From positions 45,578,190-45,642,189 of the forward strand of contig CM045761.1 of NCBI GenBank assembly GCA_025200525.1: DNA of 64,000 nt, written 5' to 3'. Within the stretch, counting starts at the first letter, position 1, and each line of letters begins with the position of its first letter. This DNA is from Camellia lanceoleosa (lineage: Eukaryota > Streptophyta > Magnoliopsida > Ericales > Theaceae). The position numbers and the translations under genes are program-made. This document shows positions 1 to 11,458 of this stretch, piece after piece. The notes beneath the pieces are model-generated. The model was not told the origin of the DNA. It saw only the letters and a list, made by a program, of their open reading frames with translations, and did no database searches.

Positions 1-1328
1 AACTTTAGCCATGGCATCTGCATTGAATACCTGACCCATTTGGCTACTTCGCCAAACCCATAGGAGGTTCACTTCCTTCAAAACGAATCTATCCCATGGG
101 CTAAAGACATCCTTCCGTTTTTAACACGAGGGGAGTTGCCAAACGATAAATAGCAGGCCACCAAAGTTAGAGCCCGGTCATCTAATTACATCCTCATCAA
201 TGGCCTACTGTACAAACGAGGATTCTCGCGCCCATACCTCAAGTGTCTCAGTCTTGATCAAGCGACCTATGTAATGAGAGAAATCCATGAGGGCATTTGT
301 GGTAATCATTTGGGTAGAAGATCTCTGGCCCATAAAATCCTCCGCACCAGCTACTTCTAGTTTACTGTCAATCAAGATGCCAGCGAATTTGTGTTTAGGT
401 GTGACAGATGCCAGCGCTTTGCCAATATCTCCCATGCTCCGCCAATAGAACTAATTACACTCATTAGTCCCTACCCCTTCACTAAGTGGGGTATCGACTT
501 AGTCGGTCCTTTGCCCACTGGTATGGGCCAAACCAAGTTTGTTGTGGTTTCCATTGACTACTTAACCAAATGGGTGGAAGTAGAACCCCTTGCTACAATC
601 ATCGAAATAAACACTACCAGTTCATCCGGCAATCGATCGTATGCCGATTTAGAATCCCCCAAGCCATCATTTCGGACAATGGCAAACAATTCGACAATGC
701 CAAATTTTAGAAATTCTGTGAAGAGCTCAACATTAGATCATGCTTCTCTCCCCCAGGCCATCCCCAAGCTAATGGGCAAGTTGAAGTCACCAATCGCTCC
801 TTTCTGAAGATCATCAAGACCAAGTTGGAAGCCGCTAAAGGACTCGGTGAGGAATTACGAGCGTACTCTGGGCTTATCGGACGACCGCTCGAACCCCTAC
901 TAGGGAGACCCTCTTTCGCCTAACATACGATGTTGAGGCAGTCATCCCAATGGAAATCAGCCTGTTAACTCCTCGGGTTTTGCACCTGAATCCAGAACTC
1001 AGCAAAGAGTTGCGCCGAGCTGACCTGGACCTAATTGAAGAGCTTCGAGAGGCAACTGCTATCAGACGGGCATCATATCAAACAGAAAATGAGAACACAT
1101 TATAACAGCAAAGTTTGACCTTGAGAGTTCGTAGTGGGAGACCTAGTCTTGCGCGAAGCAACCCTTGCCACTAAAAATCTGATCGAAGGCAAGCTAGCAG
1201 CCAAATGGGAAGGACCTTATATTGTCAAGGGCAGACCCCACCCGGGGACTTACCGTCTCTAAGATATGGAAGGCAAAGACCTCCCCCATCCATGGAATGC
1301 CGAGCACTTGAAGTGTTATTACCAGTAA
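1..1328 (+). pseudogene. Gypsy (Tat-type) pol remnant, integrase part
   Basis: This is the 3' end of a Ty3/gypsy polyprotein cut by the left window edge. Seen: an integrase zinc-binding region with His residues (EIHEG, GNHLGRR at about 283-320) and a CDRCQRF pair near 400-418. The catalytic core follows with WGIDLVGPLP near 487-516 and DYLTKWVEVEPLA near 556-595, a frameshifted DNG-type second Asp near 675, and a GQVEVTNRS Glu region near 772-800. The C-terminal part (GDLVLREA, KWEGPYIV at about 1139-1225) ends at a TAA at 1326-1328. Stops at about 149-151 and 357-359 and several frameshifts break it. Family knowledge: the integrase would insert element cDNA into the chromosome. The antisense gene and LTR to the right assign it to the same element. 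Inactive. Confidence 0.9.
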
Positions 1329-1512
1329 AATGGCATCTCCTGTTTTTATATTATTCAATTGTTATCCGTTCTCTTTTGCCAATTTGCACACTTGTTAATT
1401 TTTGCCCTTTTCGTACATGATGTAAATTTGTAATCAACAGATTATGCCCTAATGACAACAATTTCACATCTCCATTTATCTGTGTTGCATTTCAATGACA
1501 AGTTTTAGACCA

Positions 1513-1905
1513 AGCCTCTGCCCGACTAAGCCCTTCAAGCCTTGGCCAGACTGAGCATGAAGAGCTTAGCCAGACTAAGTTAACCAAAGCCTTAACCCGA
1601 CTGAGCCTTTCAAGCCTTAGCCAAACTGAGTATGAAAAGCTCAACCAGACTAAGTTAACCAAAGCCTCAACCTAACTGGGCCTTTCAAGCCTCAGCCAGA
1701 CTGAGTTAACCAAAACCTCAGCCTGACTGAACCCTCCAAACCTCAGCCAGACTGAGCATGAAGAGCTCAGTTAGACTGAGTTAACCAAAGCCTCAGCCCA
1801 ACTGAGCCCTCCAAGTCTCAGCCATAATGAGTATGAAGAGCTCAGCTAGACTGAGTCAAAACTAGTCTCATCCAGACAAAGCATACAATTACAATTAGTC
1901 TCAGC
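1513..1905. repeat. 75-bp tandem array in gypsy 3' region
   Basis: Units begin near 1513, 1588, 1663, 1713 (short) and 1789, giving a 75-bp period. Each unit is built from three roughly 25-bp subrepeats around a CAGACTGAG core, sometimes CAGACTAAG. The array lies between integrase and the antisense gene, the position where Tat-lineage elements are known to carry hypervariable tandem repeats. The units share no obvious sequence with the 58-bp array in the nested element. Confidence 0.88.
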
Positions 1906-2159
1906 CAGACTTAGTTAAATCTCAGTTCATGCTTATCCATTTTTACCATTCATATAAGTTAACCTACTTGCCCATTTTTTACCATTTATACAACTTAGGT
2001 TACTTGTCCAATTTCACATTCAAAAACTTTACTTATCCATTTTTACCGTTTAAACTTTACCATTCGAAAAACATCAATAATAACAACAATAACAGAACTT
2101 GTAGTTTTATTAACAACTTCATTACAGAAATTACATTTATTTCAACAAAAAAAAAAAAA

Positions 2160-2202
<43 letters not shown>

Positions 2203-2218
2203 ACAAAACACCCTGCCC
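1906..2218. other. Non-coding, A-rich tract
   Basis: AT-rich spacer ending in a long A/C-rich run (about 2147-2211). It lies just beyond the stop codon of the minus-strand gene. No gene is seen here. Confidence 0.7.
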
Positions 2219-4672
2219 TTAATCCCCTTTGCTGGACGCGAGATCTTCCTCTTCCACCCCCTCATCCAAGGGAGTCTGGGCAACGTCGTTTTCTCCTACT
2301 TTCACCAGACTGAAGTCCACATCTAGGAACAGCTCTTGCACTTTATACTTGAAGCTTATCCATCTGTTGTCCCGGTATTGGCTCATCTCGTGCTTGTAGA
2401 AGTCTGACCGCTGAAAGTTTTGGATCACTTCTTCTTCGCTCCTACCTCCCGCGGCCACTCCCGATGTTGACACCACATTCTCCTCCTTAGCTAATCTGCT
2501 TTGGTGACATTGCGTTAATGGCCATCTGAATTCATGAGACCCTTAAATTTCTCCACTCTTGTCACACACATAAGTGCGGTACGCCACCCTCTCAGAGGCC
2601 ATTTTGGCCCTCTCTTCTTCCAACGTCTTCTCCAACTTCGCAATGCGTCCATCTGCTTCTTCCTTGTCTTTAAGCGCCTGGTCACACAGATCTTCATTAT
2701 TGGCAAGGGCCTCTTCTAACCTTTCCTTGGTAATGGTGTAGGCTTCTTGGACTTCGCCTACCTTCCTCTGTTTGCCCGCCGACTCAAACTCCAGCAATAC
2801 TGCCTTGTGACGCACCACTTCCAGCTCTGATTTGGTCACGGCGAGCTCAGAGGCATCACGTTCTGCCAAATAGCTTTGCACCACCACCAGTACTTCCATC
2901 TTCTTAGCCCATTTGTGCATAATCCAGGCCCTTTGCACAGTCACTTCACGCTGCTTTTCTCTAGCCCGCCGTCTCGACCCTTAGGTTTTGCAACTGTGCT
3001 TTCACCCCTTCCAGCTAGGCCTTTAACGGCTTTACCTCCACCTTCACGCGCGTTGCCTTATTCAGCAAGGCTGCCGCTAAGGTCGTAGCCTCCATCTGCG
3101 CTGAGTAGAACCCCCTCAAGAGGTCGGCCTCTGTAAATCACGCCATCGACCACACGGCTGCATCTTTCACTACCCCCAGAGACGATCAGCGGCGACCTTG
3201 GCTTCGTCTCTTTCTTCCGCCAATCGACCGGCCACCGCTCGCACATGATACGTATCGGTCTTCAACATGGCGCTCATTTCTAATTTGCTCACTCCCTTTT
3301 TCCCTTTTCCAGGACTTGGGGACACTTCTAGCATATGCCCAATCCTGAGTGATTGCTCTCCCAATATCTCGTCTCTTGCCAACTGCTTTGGCTCAGCACC
3401 GCTACTCATTCCTTGGGCACTTGGGCCCATGGCTTCCCTACCGCCCTTGTCTCCCCTACTCTCTACTGGGTTGCCCCTACCATCTCCTCCTTCACCTTCT
3501 TCAAAACTAGCGCCCTCTCACTTTCTTCCACCACCGCCTCCTTTTCTTCTTCTTTATCAACACGGCCTTCACCTCCTTTTTGCTCCTTTCCTTCAAGGAT
3601 CCACTAGTGGCGGTAGCGATGCAAAATCGATCAAATCCTTATCGTGCAAAGGCTTGGGGTGTGGTCTGACTCGCTCCTTCATGACCAAATTTTGGCACTC
3701 GCCTAACGCCTCTTTATACTTGTCTACCTTGGCGAATGTCTTGTTATCCTCCACCTCTTGCATCTTCCTTCTTGCTTTCAACTCTTCCCACAAGAAGATC
3801 CCTTCTGGTCATTGTGGCTCCTGTGCTTAAGGCAAACAAGCTTAACTACCGGACAAGGTCATCCCACTTCACCCCTCATTCTCCTTCCACTCCTTTACCC
3901 GTTTACCCTATCCACTGCCTCTGCCTCTAACCTTGGCTCTATCGACTTGATGAGAATCTTCCACATCATGCGCACCCCCCTCCCGCCATTTGCTAATACA
4001 TAAAACCACCTTGGTCTCCACCCCTTCATCGACGATGGAAAACCCACCACTAATCCTCTACTTGTCACCGCCTGCAAGGTCACTTATGTTTCTTGTTGAC
4101 TAGAGGCCTTGTAGTAAGAAAAGAACTCATCCACCATCATCGCCGCTTCGTGGCCATGCGATCGCACAGACTAGTAATATTCTCCACACTTTGGACATAA
4201 GCTGACCTAGCGCCACCTCTAATCGATTCAGCACGTCCATCACTATTTGTGAGAGCGGTAACCTTAGACCCCCCCACAACGCTTCCTCATACAACGTGAA
4301 CCTTATCGGATACATATCTGATGCCCTCTCCTTAACCGTCAGTAACTTCAACTTTATCTCCGAAGGAATCTGGTACTTCTTATGCACCTTCTCCAAACCC
4401 TCTGTTGTAAACGTCGATTTATCAGCCTTGGTGTGCCAGTGGTCAGGTCCCATTTGGCTAATCGGCCTTACGGCCACGATCATTGTGGATGGACGAGGTC
4501 GCACTGCTTGCTTCGCCCCTCTCTCCTCTCGCCTCTCTGTCCTAGATTGCTCCGCCAAATCCACTACATTGTCTTCACATAATACCTCTAACCTCACGGT
4601 TGGCGCTTCATCTCGAGCCATCTCTTTTACCTTTCTGTATATTGCTTCGGACGCAGGTGCGAGAAAGGTCAC
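2219..4672 (-). pseudogene. Antisense extra gene of gypsy element (Transposase_28-like)
   Basis: The gene reads opposite to gag-pol. From its start near 4672 the first exon-like stretch (4672-4127) has a charged N-terminus and then a KVHKKYQIP to YEEALWGGLRLPL to VLNRLEVALGQL segment. This resembles the plant 'putative gypsy type transposon' domain (Pfam Transposase_28, from memory, not searched). The stretch 4083-3895 (SRGLVVGFPSSMKGWRPRWF) continues that domain. Further downstream, 3430-3170 and 2944-2543 are rich in Ala, Glu, Lys and Arg like a coiled coil. An acidic C-terminus ends in SSKGD and TAA at 2219-2221. Stops and frame changes separate the pieces. Some gaps may be introns, but I could not fix the splice sites. 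Known: extra antisense ORFs occur in Tat-lineage elements and their function is unknown. Confidence 0.78.
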
Positions 4673-5369
4673 AAACTGTTGGAGGGGAGTGTCACACGAA
4701 ATGAATGAGGTCAGGTCTGGGATGTGTTGGTTTCTCGCAATTAGATATGTAAAACGGATAAGTCCAAATGCCCATGGTTTGCCTATTTGCCAAGGATTAA
4801 GGTTAAAATTCGCCAGTTTGAAAATTTAAAAAAGTTTACAACCCCCACATTTTCCACGTCCTATCCTAGCCCTAACCTTTCGCTTCCTACTAACGCATCA
4901 CCTTCCTCACCATTGGTTTAGATCTTACCACGTATAACCACGATTCCCCCTTTCCCTTTCCTGCCTATTCCACTTCACATCATCACGCGCCTCATCGCCT
5001 CGAGCCCAGCATTGCCACCACCTTCGATTGACCTCATTTTGCGCTTTTTTCTCGATCGGTCTCGTGCTTAACCCTCCTTTTTGCGACAACTTTCCTCTCG
5101 ACGATCACCTCGCCGACCTTCCTTTTGTAGCTAGTTCTCCTCTCGGTCGGTTTTCTCGCCGACTTCTCCTTTTGCGGTCGACCTACCTCTCGGTCTCTCA
5201 AGACTTGACCCCCTTTCGCGGTCGGCCCATCTCTCGTCGGTCTCGCGCCAACCCCCTTTCGTGGTCAGCTCTCATTTTGGTCGGTCCTCACGCTCGGCCC
5301 CATACACCTTCCATCTTCCTTCCTATTCATTTCGTTGGACTAAAGTTGCACTTGGGAATGGGGGACTAC
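4673..5369. other. Antisense-gene leader and polypurine tract
   Basis: About 700 bp between the antisense gene start and the 3' LTR. The stretch 5040-5310 is unusually GC-rich for the window and has imperfect repeats of a CGGTCGG / CTCGCCGAC theme. A purine run with GGGAATGGGGGA at about 5354-5365 fits a plus-strand polypurine tract just before the LTR. The antisense gene's promoter would have to lie here or in the LTR. No convincing TATA was found on the minus strand. Confidence 0.6.
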
Positions 5370-6428
5370 TGATATCGGTGGGCTTACAGAAGCTTTTGGC
5401 CCATCACTTAGAGCCCAATTCACGGTTCAAACACTAAAGGCCAACACCATTGAGAACGCAATGTTGCACCAGGAACCATTGGCATCTAAATACTTGTCAA
5501 GAAGGGAACCAACCACGTAAACAGATAAAGATTCTGCAGAGTTATTGCACTACACATCAGCCATTAATAGAGCTCCTACAGCATTAAATGCGATAACCCC
5601 TTCACATCGGAACAGGCAGCCTCACCGTGAACAATATGGTGTTTGGTGGGGCTTTTTTGAGCCAACTTATGGCTTCTGGCTTTTAAAAAGTTATTTTGGA
5701 CTATTTAGTTAGACTTATTTCAAACAATTTCTAATTCTAACAACTTATTTTAAGTCCAAAAAACTGATTCTGAGAAGCTGCTCACCCTTTGCTTCTGATT
5801 ATCAGCTTCTATTGTGGACATGTTAATTCACGGTTATGCTCTTAGATTTTTTTATTTTTTATTTTTTTAAAAATAGAAAAAGGCCCAAATGGACTATAAA
5901 ATATTATTATTATTTTTTATGAGAAATGTAGACAAATAGTGAATAATAAAAAATAAAAATTAATTGAAAAAGTTACTTCACAGCTTATTTAACAAACACT
6001 ACTCAGCAACTTAAATTTATAATTCAACAGTTATACCAAACAGATTAACAGCTTTTGATTAAAGTCATAATTTATAATCTGTTAAATTATAATCTATAAT
6101 ATATTTTAACAGCTACACCAAACAAGACCAATGCAAGTTAGAGTATAGACTTTCGGCCAACACGACAGGTCGGAGTGGACAAGGCAATGATGGACAAAGG
6201 ATATAAGGAGGCTTCCAAGACACATGAAAGGTTAAGTTTTCTATTCTTATTCTCTTCCTCTCTCCACACCATCAATCTTCTCTCTTCTAACTTGATCGTC
6301 GGAGAGTCCGCTGGGGGACTCTTGTTCCTCGTTGGATATTTTTGCAGGCACACCAGCGAGCTTAGTGACTGGTGAAGGGTGTAGGAAGTGTGGGTCTGCC
6401 CAACTCGCCCTCCTTTGGATCAGCAACA
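5370..6428 (+). mobile_element. 3' LTR of the left gypsy element
   Basis: It starts TGATATCGG right after the polypurine tract and ends near CAGCAACA. Beyond that point the sequence becomes homologous to the 33285 duplicate of host DNA, which places the right border. Without the internal MITE the LTR is about 566 bp, close to the 539-541 bp LTRs of the other Tat-type elements here. TATAAG at 6202-6207 is a candidate promoter. The segment around 6293-6320 (GATCGTCGGAG) matches the R/U5 region of the nested element's LTR. The 5' LTR lies outside the window, so no target duplication can be read. Confidence 0.75.
5638..6130. mobile_element. MITE inside the left LTR
   Basis: An AT-rich, non-coding block of about 490 bp interrupts the LTR. 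Its ends are inverted: GGTGTTTGGTGGGG at the left and ACACCAAACAAGACC at the right. LTR-like sequence continues on both sides. The GTTTGGT-type ends suggest a hAT-like non-autonomous element, but no clean target duplication was found. Confidence 0.6.
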
Positions 6429-6846
6429 TCATCAATATTAATTAAGAGGCATTTTCAAAGTTTTTGTTTTTGTTTTGTTTTTTTTAAAAGAAAGAAGCAT
6501 AATTCTGTCACATTATTTTGCATGTATTATTTTTTAAAAATCATTATTCCTGAAAATATGAGTTACCTCGAAACCCTATCTGCATATACATATAGAAAAT
6601 TAAGATTCAATCAAAATTATATGTAAATGGAAAAATTTGGATTCAAGACTTATTTATTGCATGATATAACATAAAATTTTCAATTATGAGTGATATAAGT
6701 AATGAATGATATACAAACACAAAGTTTGTAAATAAATTTTATACAAAATGATGTGTCACATTTTTATTCATTCATTTAAAAAAAACAAAAAACAAAAAAC
6801 AATAACTTGTTATATATAAATATTAAAGGACACCAACCCTCTTCCA

Positions 6847-6874
6847 TATAAACCCCTCAAACGTTCTATATAAA
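6847..6874 (+). promoter_or_regulatory. TATA boxes of the small gene
   Basis: TATAAA at 6847-6852 and TATATAAA at 6867-6874 lie about 460-485 bp before the ATG. A pyrimidine-rich leader with CT repeats follows, typical of plant 5' UTRs. The second box is exactly conserved in the duplicate (33691-33698). The first is altered there to TATAAG. Confidence 0.65.
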
Positions 6875-7333
6875 CCCCTTCCCTTCTCCCTCTCCCCCTA
6901 GACCTCTTCACCAACACCTCTATCTCTCTCTCTCTTCCCGCCTCCTTGCCTTGCTTGTCTTATGCAACTCTTTTCTTTTTTGTGAGAGAAAGACAGAGAC
7001 AGAGAGAAACTGTGTGCTTCTTTTCTTCATCATTCCATTATTTGCTAATCAAAGCTCACACACAAACTCTGTTTCTTTTCTCTATCTTCCTTTCTTATTC
7101 TCACACACAGACCACACTCTGCTTCTTTTTTTTTCTTTTTTTCTTCCTTCTTTTGATTTACCCAACTCAGAAAAAACTTCTATTTTACCTTCAATTCTGA
7201 ATTTCATATGTAATTATCCCTCCTCTCCCTGTTTTTCTGATCAAAATTCTGTCTCTTTCCTCTCATTTTCTTGTTAGAAACATCATCCCCTAATCTCATT
7301 CTCTGCAAATTTACATATTACTAAGTCCATCAA

Positions 7334-7576
7334 ATGGCAACTCCTTCCTCCAACCCCTCAAAAAAACCAAACAGAAGCCCTCCTCCAAAGAGAGGACAGA
7401 TCAAAGCTCAAATGTTTGAGAGCTTGTTGGAGACATTAGTCTCTGCGGCCTCAAAAGCGAAGGAAGCACTGGTTAGGATCACAAGACATGGCGGTGGCAG
7501 CAGTGGCGGCTCCACCACCATGATTGTGAGTCCACCGCCTAGCACCTACAACTCCAATGGCAATTCCGATCCCTAG
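7334..7576 (+). CDS. Small basic plant protein, copy 1
   Basis: 80 residues, ATG to tandem TAG stops at 7574. I do not recognise the family with certainty. The N-terminus is Ser/Pro/Lys-rich. The core starts with PPPKRGQIKAQMFESL (about 16-31) and continues as an Ala/Lys-rich probable helix ETLVSAASKAKEALVRITR (33-51). A Gly/Ser tract and a Pro/Ser/Asn-rich tail follow. No signal peptide, membrane segment or catalytic motif is visible. The charged core suggests a nuclear or cytosolic binding role, but that is only inference. The ATG is the first in frame with the conserved stretch. The paralogue at 34154 has the same length and 7 substitutions, all outside the two core segments. About 400 bp after the stop is also conserved, presumably 3' UTR. 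Confidence 0.78.
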   Translation: MATPSSNPSKKPNRSPPPKRGQIKAQMFESLLETLVSAASKAKEALVRITRHGGGSSGGSTTMIVSPPPSTYNSNGNSDP

Positions 7577-8010
7577 TAGCCTCAAACAAAATTCACTCAT
7601 CTTTTATGATCAATAACGATACAACTGCAAAAGAAAATATTTTTAAAAAAAATGCGCAAAAGACGAGGTTAGAAATGGCCCACACTTTGCCAGACAAAAT
7701 GCAATTCTGCGTACTTTTTTGCGAAAATGTTTTTGCATATGTAGCTTTACTGATTTTAGATTTAAACTATGGGTTCCAATCAAAAGTGTTTTTTCATTTG
7801 TTTGTATAATGTTTTGTTTTTTAAATTCACCACTGAAATTTCAGTTTTTAGTTTGTCTAGTATATACCTCTTCTTTTCGTGTTTTTTTGACTTGGGAGGA
7901 GATGACATGTTTGAAGGAGATAGGTTGTATTTGGATTTCACCTTTTTTTTTTCCCCTTTTTTTTCTCTCTACCTTATATTGAGGCCTGTTGTCTGTAATA
8001 TACAGTGAAA

Positions 8011-9608
8011 ATTTAAAAAAAAAAAAAATTATTGGAAACAATAATTTCATTTTTTGGTGTACATAATGTTGGATATTGGTAGAATATAACTAATGTTAGC
8101 TTAGGATGTGAGTTTATTTTTTGGTTTTTTAGTTATTTTAGTCTGAGGCCAAAAAGTCTCGTTTGGGATAATTTTTTTTTTTTTTTTTTTTTTGACTTTT
8201 GTGAAGAAAAAAAAAATAATTATAAATTATATATGATATTTTGTCTGATTAGATTAAAAAGTTTACTTCATCTTTTGGAACTAAAAAGTCAAAAAAAAAA
8301 AAAAAAAGGAGGGGGGGTGGTGGTTGTTGGCATGCATAAGGGTATGGAAAATGATTTGTCCCTTAAAAAAATCCTCCCTAATCCCCTTAATGTCTAAAAC
8401 TACGTCGTTTTAGACAAATTTTTTTTTTTTTTTCTTTCTTTTTTTACCTTGATATAAAAATTAAAAAAATTAGAGGGTTAAAAGTTAGAGCTCCCTAGCA
8501 CAACCCCAAGGGTATATGATGTTTGGTTGCTCTTGGTAATGGGTGTGCATGTTCGAGAAAGTCTTGTGTACTTTTTGTTGGGACTGCATGGTTTTCTGTT
8601 GTCCATCCATTTCATTTGGATAAAGATTTACATTTAATCTAAAATGTATTATTAAAATATAAAAGGATAAGTTTACTTAAAATACAGATTGTATTATAAA
8701 TATGTCATTATCATAATTTTTAATTTAATAAAATTAATTAAAAAAATAAAATTCATAACTATTCTTTTAAATAATAATAAAATTACATAAATTATTAATT
8801 GAAATATATTTATAATATATCATTAAATGTTATTAATTGATTTGATAATTTATTAATAAAATGTGTATTTTTTATAACATTAAAAACTTTAAAGGGTGGG
8901 ATGTAATGTTCAAAATCACATGGAAAAATTTATATTTTAAACAAATCTTAGGAGGTGCATTTGTAATTTATCTAATATAAAATTAATGTTACCATAAATT
9001 TTTAAAACTTTCTTCAATTTTCTTTTTAAATTTAAAATCAAGAATTGATGATGTGCATTTTTTATTGCAATTAATAATAAAATGATAAATCTCTATTCCA
9101 TTCACAAAATTGAGAACGAATTTAAAAATAATATAATGAAAAATGTTAAGAATTCTAAATATTTTACTAATATTTTTACTAAATGTGTCATTTATGTGTA
9201 ACTTTATTATTTGTGTTAACTCAATCAAAAAGAGTTTGATCTAATGGCCAAGAAGTAAGAGACATCTAATAAATAGAAATGTTTTGAATATGCTAGAGTA
9301 GTATTTATATGAGTGAAATAATATTGTCAAAATTAAAATTTTAGCATTATAGCGTATTTTAACATTAGCACTGTCGTTTATATTATTATATAAAATTAAC
9401 TCATAAGTTAGTATGGATGTCATAACGTTTTTTACTTCTGTAAAATATTCTGTTCTATGTAACTACCATCCAACTATTTCAAATAATTGTCATTATTAAA
9501 TTTAGCTATTTCAGATTCAATTCTTTTAGTATAAATTATAAATATTAAAATACTAATTGGCTCTTATGATTAGCTTAAAATACAAATTGTTGCTTGTAAT
9601 TTATAAAA
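8011..9608. other. Gene-free AT-rich stretch of copy 1
   Basis: No coding signal. It is conserved in copy 2 (34820-36190). It includes a small MITE-like block (about 8095-8340, homologous to 34905-35157, with TTTTTGACTTTT-type arms) and a member of the dispersed TIR family described at 58255. Confidence 0.6.
8650..8985. repeat. Dispersed 'TACAAATACCCCC' family, copy 1
   Basis: An internal segment with ATTATTAATTGA, TTGATTTGATAATTTATTAATAAA and a GGTGCATTTGTAATTT right end. It aligns with 35310-35620, 36195-36470 and 58255-58599. The left end is degenerate. Confidence 0.5.
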
Positions 9609-10400
9609 GGGCAAATCACACTAACAGTCCCTATAGTTTGGAACTTGTGTCGCTTTGGTCCTTGACTTTTCAATTGTGACACATTTTATCATAAATTTTG
9701 AACCTTATTTCAAATAAGGACAATTGAAAATATCATTACTTAATTTCAAAGATAAAATCGTCAATTTGATAAAATATAAACTAATTTGACAAAAATAAAT
9801 GTCAAAAAAATATTTTTGAATTTTAAAAAATTATTTCTACTAACTAAAGATAAAATTATGTAAAATTAATAAATCTTTTAGACATTTATTTATTTATTTA
9901 ATATCAAATTGATTTTTATTATGTGTTTGGATGATGATCAAGTAATGTGTAGTTGTTTTTATTTTCATTAAATTAGTTTCTATATTTCCAAAAGTCAAAT
10001 ATGACAACAACTTTGATATCGTTATTAAACCAATCCATTAAATTAAAAAATCCAAAACTAAAAACATTTCATATATTAAATATATTGATTACACATTAAA
10101 ATCTTTACAACCACCCATTACCCGATCATGATCTAAACACATAGTAAAAATTAATTTGGCAAAAATAAATAAATAAATAAATGTCCAAAAAAATTATCAA
10201 TTTTATATAATTTTATCTTTGGTGTGTACAAATAATTTTAAAAATATTTTTTTGACGTTTATTTTTGTCAAATTAGTTTATATTTTATCAAATTGACGAT
10301 TTTGCCCTTAAAATTAAGTAATGCTATCTTCAATTGTCCTTATTTGGAATAAGATTCAAAATATAGGATCAAATGTGTCACAATTGAAAATAGTTAAGTT
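9609..10400. mobile_element. MULE-like long-TIR element, decayed
   Basis: It starts GGGCAAATCACACTAACAG. The left arm reads AGTCCCTATAGTTTGG and then CAATTGTGACACATTTTATC. A right arm near 10330-10400 is its inverted counterpart (AAATGTGTCACAATTGAAAA) but loses the outermost ~50 bp. It is the same family as 36475-37081 and has no coding capacity. The two insertions sit at different places in the duplicated host block. Confidence 0.6.
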
Positions 10401-10422
10401 CTAAAACAAGGCCTTATTATGG

Positions 10423-10606
10423 CTCTGTTTAGTATAACTTTTTTTAAACTAAAAATTGATAATCACAAAGCAAAAATTAAAAGTATCCCTCCCTTAGTTT
10501 TTAAATAATCAATTTTTTTTAGCTAAATAAAACAGTTTGATACAGACTCCCAAATTAAATTAAGTTATAATTAGCTTATAAAAACTACAACAAACAACCC
10601 CTATAT
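10423..10606. mobile_element. Small hAT-like MITE
   Basis: About 180 bp with inverted ends GGCTCTGTTTAGTATAA and CTACAACAAACAACCCC. AT-rich and non-coding. Confidence 0.4.
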
Positions 10607-11114
10607 ATTTCATTTTATATTTATTATTTTACTTGTCATCATAATATTAGTACAACGGGTTTTATTTATAATATATATTTTCAATACAATGTTAGCAATT
10701 AGATTCATATGACATATAGTAAAAAAAAAAAATTGATAGAAATAGATTGTAATTACTCAATCCAAAATTATAAGATTCTTTATTTGTGAAAAAAATTAGA
10801 TTGATTGAGAATTAGTAACCACATAATCAATTACATTTGACTAAAAAACAAGTAGACAACATAATTCTCAAAATCACATTTTCATCTAATTTTTGTAAAA
10901 TAATATGATATAATTATATAACTACTAATGTTTGATCAATTAATTTTGTTCACAAATAAATTACACAATAAATATTACGTTTGAATCATAAAAATAAATC
11001 TAATAAGGTGGCCCAACGAAAAAACACAAACACTCCATGGTACCTTTCTCTGCGATGACTTTGTAGCCAATTCTATCCAATTTGTAAACTTTTTCTTTGT
11101 CTTTCTTAACCTTT
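10607..11114. other. Gene-free AT-rich stretch
   Basis: I see no gene, repeat boundary or other structure here. Confidence 0.5.
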
Positions 11115-11125
11115 CCCACTTCATT

Positions 11126-11428
11126 ATTTTTTTTTTTTGTTACAGAAAAATTCTCCTACTCTCTCGCAAGTTCAAAGCAGCGCCCCTTGTAGAGATTACC
11201 AAGGTATCTTGTTGTCCGTTCCGAGTAAGGAGACTATAACCTGAGAACTTGCCTCGACTTCTTAAGACAAACTCCTCTTAAGTCAGGACTCACGCAGTGG
11301 GGGAGCATTAGGCCCATATCAAGTACTGTGGTTGTAACAACTTGAGGCAAACCTTCTAACTACCTGTGTTACGCCCAGAAGATTAGCCCAAGAAATTTTG
11401 AACTTGAGACCTAGGGTCTTAACCCCCA
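11126..11428 (-). mobile_element. SINE-like retroposon with 11-bp target duplication
   Basis: The direct repeat CCCACTTCATT flanks the block at 11115-11125 and 11429-11439. A T-run at about 11127-11138 would be the poly(A) tail of a minus-strand insertion. The body is markedly less AT-rich than its surroundings. On the minus strand it has GGTCTCAAGTTCAAAAT near its head, similar to a Pol III B box. No A box is seen, so it is probably 5'-truncated. Poly(A) plus a target duplication longer than 10 bp indicates LINE-type mobilisation. Confidence 0.68.
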
Positions 11429-11458
11429 CCCACTTCATTTTCTTCCCTCACTACATAA

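Noticed and set aside
3267..3830. 187-residue open frame on the plus strand
   Set aside because: It mirrors the minus-strand antisense gene. Its Ser/Pro/Leu-rich composition is what the reverse of a coiled-coil coding sequence gives.
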